Of a stretch of DNA of 64,000 bases, positions 61,601 to 64,000 are shown one piece after another. Made by a program: the position numbers and the translations under genes. Origin of the DNA: JABJMC01 sp964473745 (GTDB lineage Bacteria > Patescibacteriota > Gracilibacteria > UBA1369 > UBA12473); the NCBI GenBank assembly GCA_964473745.1, contig CAYYQE010000002.1, forward strand, positions 1 through 64,000, given 5' to 3'. The stretch's first letter is position 1. Every line of letters starts with the position of its first letter. The notes under the pieces were generated by a model that made no database searches, had not been told where the DNA came from, and was given only the letters and a program-made list of their open reading frames with translations.

Positions 61601-62199
61601 GGAGTCTTAGTCCCTTGAGACAGAGTGATTAATTTTTCATTAACAATACTTTGCTCCATAAGTTGGGGATGGCTTTGCATCTCCAAGAAAACACTTTCTT
61701 TGCCAAAAACAGACTGAAGTTCGGTTAAAACCTCGCGCGCCTCATCCTCTTTATTAGCTAACAGCAACTTGGGAATATTTCCGTTCAAACACCCAGTTAA
61801 CACAATTAAACCATCCGAATAATCTCGTAAAAGTTCCATATCCACCCGCGGCTTATAATAAAATCCCTCTAAGTGCGCTTTTGTCGAAATTTCCAATAAA
61901 TTTTCATATCCTTTTTTATTCTCGGCCAACAAAACCAAATGCCCCACCTGGTTATCAATTCCTGTTTGTTTAGAAAAACGAGTTGAAACAGCGGTATAGG
62001 CCTCCATCCCAATAATCGGCTTTATGCCAGCCTTTTTCGCTGTCTGATAAAATTCTACGGCACCATAGAGGTTACCGTGATCAGTTATCGCAACCGCGGG
62101 AGCTTCATCCTGAAGCGCTCGTTCCACATAATCCTTTGGCTTAGGAAGCCCATCCAAAAGACTGTAATGGGTATGGCAATGAAGATGTACAAAAGTCAT
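58633..62199 (-). CDS. dnaE: DNA polymerase III subunit alpha
   Basis: 1188 aa, DnaE1 type. PHP domain with H-L-H-C-H-T-H-Y-S-L-L-D at the start, polymerase core with P-D-I-D-I-D-F near 398, tandem helix-hairpin-helix region, OB domain (about 975-1050) and C-terminal domain. A Pro/Glu-repeat linker (near 1085-1110) precedes the last ~80 residues. The catalytic Asp trio is present. It is the main replicative polymerase. Its ATG overlaps the TGA of the DUF5665 gene (ATGA). Confidence 0.97.
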   Translation of the reverse strand: MTFVHLHCHTHYSLLDGLPKPKDYVERALQDEAPAVAITDHGNLYGAVEFYQTAKKAGIKPIIGMEAYTAVSTRFSKQTGIDNQVGHLVLLAENKKGYENLLEISTKAHLEGFYYKPRVDMELLRDYSDGLIVLTGCLNGNIPKLLLANKEDEAREVLTELQSVFGKESVFLEMQSHPQLMEQSIVNEKLITLSQGTKTPLVATNDCHYINPEDKEAHDVLLCVQTGNKVDDEDRFRMEADLSMRSKTKMAQDFDYIPEAITNTLEIANRCDVEIALGDQYLIPSFKAPFDKKNEDYLRELCEEGLKDHYGGNPSQEALDRLEYELDLVHKMGFDTYFLIVHDFVAFAKNSGILVGPGRGSAAGSIIAYCLKITDVDPIKYGLLFERFLNPERVSMPDIDIDFADVRRDEVLEYVVEKYGKEHVAQIITFGTMAARAAVRDVGRALGIPYSEVDVIAKLIPGRPGVKLEEALEQEMDLKAHYDSNPQMKKLLNLAKKLEGVVRHASVHACAVVISDKPLAKYTPLQFAPGGKEEAIITQYDMYSVEKLGLLKMDFLGLKNLSILQYALEIIKRTKDVEINLDDLPLDDKKTFALMARGETTGVFQFESAGMKRYLKQLKPTRFEDLIAMNALYRPGPMDWIPSYIQGKHNTKKVKYLHPSFKEILEETYGVAVYQEQILKLSQMVAGFSLGEADILRKAVGKKIPELLAQQRTKFIEGSIKKDHTEKFATDVFEKVIEPFAGYGFNKAHATCYAMIAYRTAYLKSQYPAEFMAALMTSDCDNTDRLIIEFNEAAAMGIKILPPSINESMANFTVVDDGTIRFGLAAIKGVGAGKVNELLEIREKGGAFKDIEDFTKRVPYNFLNKKTLEALGYAGALDDLGERKALVASIEDISRHARLIQTTSAQGQTDIFSMLTEEEAALPPFVLADVPEASPLQRLQWEKEFLGFYVSGHPLQGLRQYLRRKVNLIESIDKKLVGKSIKLAGILTSVKKIFTKSGSQMAYLTLEDPTGRLEITIFPNTFAKFKDLLTPESVVTIAGKVEFRRGQFQILAQTIQGVSLETMISKAKQAKLYNPEERVSFVSNSEPEPESEPESKPEPELKPESAKKKVAPKTPPPTIEDLVITMSDAEASSEQLLKLKELLLRHQGKQRVEIQIKQAGMVKRIKVPFGVAVSDDLKSQIAEMATII

Positions 62200-62558
62200 A
62201 GGGATCCGTTCGTATAGGCCTCAATATTTTGTTGAAGCCAATCATCCAACCAACGAAATAATTCCCCAATCCAGGGAATTTCCGAAAGAATTTGGCTTAC
62301 AATAAAGGTTATAATGGTCAAAACTGCTACTGTTCCCAAAATAAATCCTAAACCACGCGCTGTTCCAGCTAAAAAGTTAGTCCAAATAATACTCTTGGGG
62401 GAGGCAAGATATCGGAAATATTCCTGGTTATCTTTTAATTTCAAGGTGTCCACGTTGATATAAGTGTTGTGAACAACTTTGGCACGAGTTTTTTTGGTCT
62501 CCTTTGTAACTGTAACTGCTTTCTTAGGACGTTTTTTAGTAGAAGATTTGGTGGCCAT
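62196..62558 (-). CDS. DUF5665-family membrane protein
   Basis: 120 aa. A Lys/Thr-rich basic N-terminus (1-40) is followed by Y-F-R-Y-L-A-S-P-K-S-I-I-W-T-N-F and one membrane helix (about 70-93), then an amphipathic tail with W-I-G-E-L-F. This is the DUF5665 pattern. Function unknown. ATGA overlap with dnaE means the two are translationally coupled. Confidence 0.75.
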   Translation of the reverse strand: MATKSSTKKRPKKAVTVTKETKKTRAKVVHNTYINVDTLKLKDNQEYFRYLASPKSIIWTNFLAGTARGLGFILGTVAVLTIITFIVSQILSEIPWIGELFRWLDDWLQQNIEAYTNGSL

Positions 62559-62608
62559 GGGTTAGGGGAGTTAATTAGGAGGGCGTAAGCAAGTTTATAT
62601 TATTTCCA

Positions 62609-62637
62609 TAGACAACCAAAGGTCTTTTCTTTAAAAT
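62609..62637 (+). promoter_or_regulatory. Promoter of tRNA-Leu
   Basis: TAGACA-N17-TAAAAT, each box one base from consensus, about 22 nt transcript before the mature tRNA. Confidence 0.6.
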
Positions 62638-62665
62638 CGGATTGTTCATTTAAATGATCGACTTT

Positions 62666-62750
62666 GCCGGGGTGGTGAAATTGGCAGACACGCATGCCTT
62701 AGGAGCATGTGCCGCAAGGCGTGAGGGTTCGAGTCCCTCCCCCGGCACCA
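62666..62750 (+). tRNA. tRNA-Leu (TAG), CCA encoded
   Basis: Class II tRNA: acceptor GCCGGGG/CCCCGGC, long variable arm (TGCCGCAAGGCG), anticodon stem CATGC/GCATG with loop CTTAGGA (anticodon TAG), T-arm GAGGG/CCCTC with TTCGAGT, discriminator A, CCA at 62748-62750. Confidence 0.96.
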
Positions 62751-62753
62751 GGT

Positions 62754-62800
62754 GCAAAACGGAATAAAATTCCGGTTTTGCGCAAAGAATAGACTTTTTT
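62754..62800 (+). terminator. Hairpin after tRNA-Leu
   Basis: GCAAAACGGAAT and ATTCC(G)GTTTTGC pair with a one-base bulge (62754-62781); a T6 follows 14 nt later, so termination is likely weak. Confidence 0.45.
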
Positions 62801-62811
62801 AAAAACCACCC

Positions 62812-62841
62812 TTGACAACATGTCAACTAGTTGTTTATAAT
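62812..62841 (+). promoter_or_regulatory. Consensus promoter with two palindromes, sigma4/HARE gene
   Basis: TTGACA-N18-TATAAT, both boxes perfect. TTGACA-ACA-TGTCAA (62812-62826) makes the -35 one arm of an inverted repeat, and CAACTAGTTG (62824-62833) is a second palindrome inside the spacer. Probably an operator, possibly autoregulated. The remaining leader to 62949 holds nothing else I see. Confidence 0.7.
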
Positions 62842-62948
62842 TCACCCCATTCATTGACGAGCTGTTAAAAACCTTTTCATTTGACATTCGCTCCAAAATG
62901 GATTAAATTCCTCCTCCAAGCCACCAATTAACCTTAAAACCGTACGAC

Positions 62949-64000
62949 ATGCCCACGTCAACCTCGCAACTCAGTGAAACTCTAGACCTTCAAAAGGTAG
63001 TAGAGGATCTTTTTATGGTGCTTTCCCCAAAGGAGAAGGAAGTCGTTATTAAGCGATTCTCACTAAATAACACCCCGAAACAAACTCTAGAAAGCATTGG
63101 CAAAAAATTCGGTGTTACCCGCGAACGAATCCGACAAATTGAAAAAATCGCGCTTACCAAACTTAAACGTACGGCCCCAAACACTAAACTCCGTGTGATT
63201 TCTGAATTAGCACTTCAAATACTCAATAGAAATGGTGGAGCAGTCACAGAAGTCAATGTTATTCAAGAGATCCTTGATATGATGTGTAGCACAAACGAAG
63301 TAGACGGGCATATCGTCAAACTTGCGCTAGTAATCAATCCAGAGCTAAGTCGAGTTAATGACGGCGATATCACAAATGCTTATTTCCACACAAAAACTGT
63401 TACACCAAAAGAAATTGAAACCGCTCGCCGACAAGCCATCAAGCTTCTTACCAAAAAGGGTGATGTTTTGTCAGAAGGAAAACTTTTGAGTGATTTAGCC
63501 CTTACTCTTAATAACAGCGAAACTCAGGTTACCCCGGAATTCATGCGTTCAGCCATCAACATTGATCGTCGTCTTCGCAAGATAGAGCAAGGATGGGGGC
63601 TCATGACCTGGCGTCATGTAAACCCAAAGAGTATTCGCGACAAAGCTTATATCGTTCTAAAAAAGACTCAAAAACCACTACATTTTGAAGATATTGCCAA
63701 AAAGATTAAAGAGGCAGGATTTGATAAAAAAACTGTTACCACCCAAGCGGTTCACAATGAACTCATTCGCTATGAACATTTTGTTCTAGTTGGACGAGGA
63801 CTTTATGGACTTAAAGAATGGGGGTATAAAGAAGGTACGGTAGCGGATGTTATTGAGGGCATCCTCAAAAAGAAAAGCCCGCTCACCAAACAAGAGATCA
63901 CCAGCAATGTGCTTAAACAACGCCACGTGAAGAAAGGAACTATCTCCTTAAATCTTCAAAAAAATCCACATTTTGTACGTGTCGGACGAGCTCTCTACGC
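62949..64000 (+). CDS. Sigma-region-4-like HTH fused to HARE-HTH repeats (3' truncated)
   Basis: Open from the ATG at 62949 to the window end; 350 residues visible. Residues ~22-80 are a sigma-70 region 4 helix-turn-helix (L-S-P-K-E-K-E-V-V...G-V-T-R-E-R-I-R-Q-I-E), with no region 2, so it is not a full sigma factor. The middle (80-230) is helical. From ~235 there is a HARE-HTH domain as in RNA polymerase delta (S-I-R-D-K-A-Y-I-V-L...L-V-G-R-G-L-Y-G-L), then a second, weaker winged-helix copy running off the end. This architecture suggests a transcription factor that contacts RNA polymerase. Targets unknown. Confidence 0.85.
   Translation, partial: MPTSTSQLSETLDLQKVVEDLFMVLSPKEKEVVIKRFSLNNTPKQTLESIGKKFGVTRERIRQIEKIALTKLKRTAPNTKLRVISELALQILNRNGGAVTEVNVIQEILDMMCSTNEVDGHIVKLALVINPELSRVNDGDITNAYFHTKTVTPKEIETARRQAIKLLTKKGDVLSEGKLLSDLALTLNNSETQVTPEFMRSAINIDRRLRKIEQGWGLMTWRHVNPKSIRDKAYIVLKKTQKPLHFEDIAKKIKEAGFDKKTVTTQAVHNELIRYEHFVLVGRGLYGLKEWGYKEGTVADVIEGILKKKSPLTKQEITSNVLKQRHVKKGTISLNLQKNPHFVRVGRALY

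Noticed and set aside
1..64000. UGA read as glycine (Gracilibacteria/Absconditabacteria code)
   Set aside because: Genes here end at TGA with normal lengths (tsaE, HD gene, HTH regulator, DUF5665), and conserved proteins need no in-frame TGA.
1..64000. Insertion sequences, prophage or classic defence islands
   Set aside because: No transposase, integrase, restriction-modification, Cas or toxin-antitoxin gene was recognised.

Overview
The window looks like a chromosomal piece of a Candidate Phyla Radiation (Patescibacteria) bacterium, most like the Peregrinibacteria/Gracilibacteria side. The evidence is several S-layer-homology (SLH) surface proteins, giant unrecognised coiled-coil proteins, an N-terminal membrane-anchored VirD4/TraG-like ATPase, RmuC, a sigma-region-4/HARE-HTH regulator, and a sparse set of core genes. 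TGA is read as stop (tsaE, the HD gene, the 22.4 kb regulator and the DUF5665 gene end in it), so this is not the UGA=Gly code of the best-known Gracilibacteria. The lineage call is inference; no rRNA is present.

Layout. 1-5.5 kb: surface cluster of a truncated secreted protein with three Lin-12/Notch-type repeats, an FN3-SLH protein, and an SLH-anchored seven-bladed FG-GAP propeller. 5.7-8.4 kb: a eukaryotic-type uridine phosphorylase, tRNA-His, and a disulfide-bond operon (VKOR, thioredoxin-like lipoprotein, CcdA). 8.4-11 kb: accessory stretch with a secreted gluzincin-like protease, dense inverted repeats that look like structured RNA, and a lipoprotein gene with extremely high GC3. 11-20.4 kb: two giant unrecognised proteins (about 1380 and 1605 aa) with a small gene between them. 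20.5-29.4 kb: tig, a LapA-like protein, an HTH regulator, rplS with an acidic tail, rnhB, csaB, then rmuC-infB-pfkB on the minus strand.

29.5-29.9 kb holds a promoter-driven candidate non-coding RNA. 29.9-39.8 kb (minus strand): UvrD/RecB-nuclease helicase, ylxR, S1 (with a strong leader structure), clpC under a CIRCE operator, a lipoprotein and ruvB. 39.9-48.1 kb: CPBP protease, tRNA-Arg, and a 2381-aa SLH protein (probable main S-layer-type protein) behind a leader with two hairpins and a possible leader peptide. 48.2-56.8 kb: purT, an M23-SLH peptidase, tsaE, an HD hydrolase, a 3D/peptidoglycan-binding protein and the VirD4-like ATPase. 56.8-64 kb: aspS, dnaE, a DUF5665 protein, tRNA-Leu and the truncated sigma4/HARE-HTH gene.

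The main theme is cell-envelope construction. Four SLH proteins need a pyruvylated wall polymer, and CsaB, the enzyme that makes it, is encoded here. M23 and 3D proteins would remodel peptidoglycan, and VKOR/thioredoxin/CcdA could supply disulfides to cysteine-rich exported proteins such as the Notch-repeat protein. The least explained parts are the 9.6-10.9 kb GC-rich island, the 29.5 kb RNA and the giant-protein operon.
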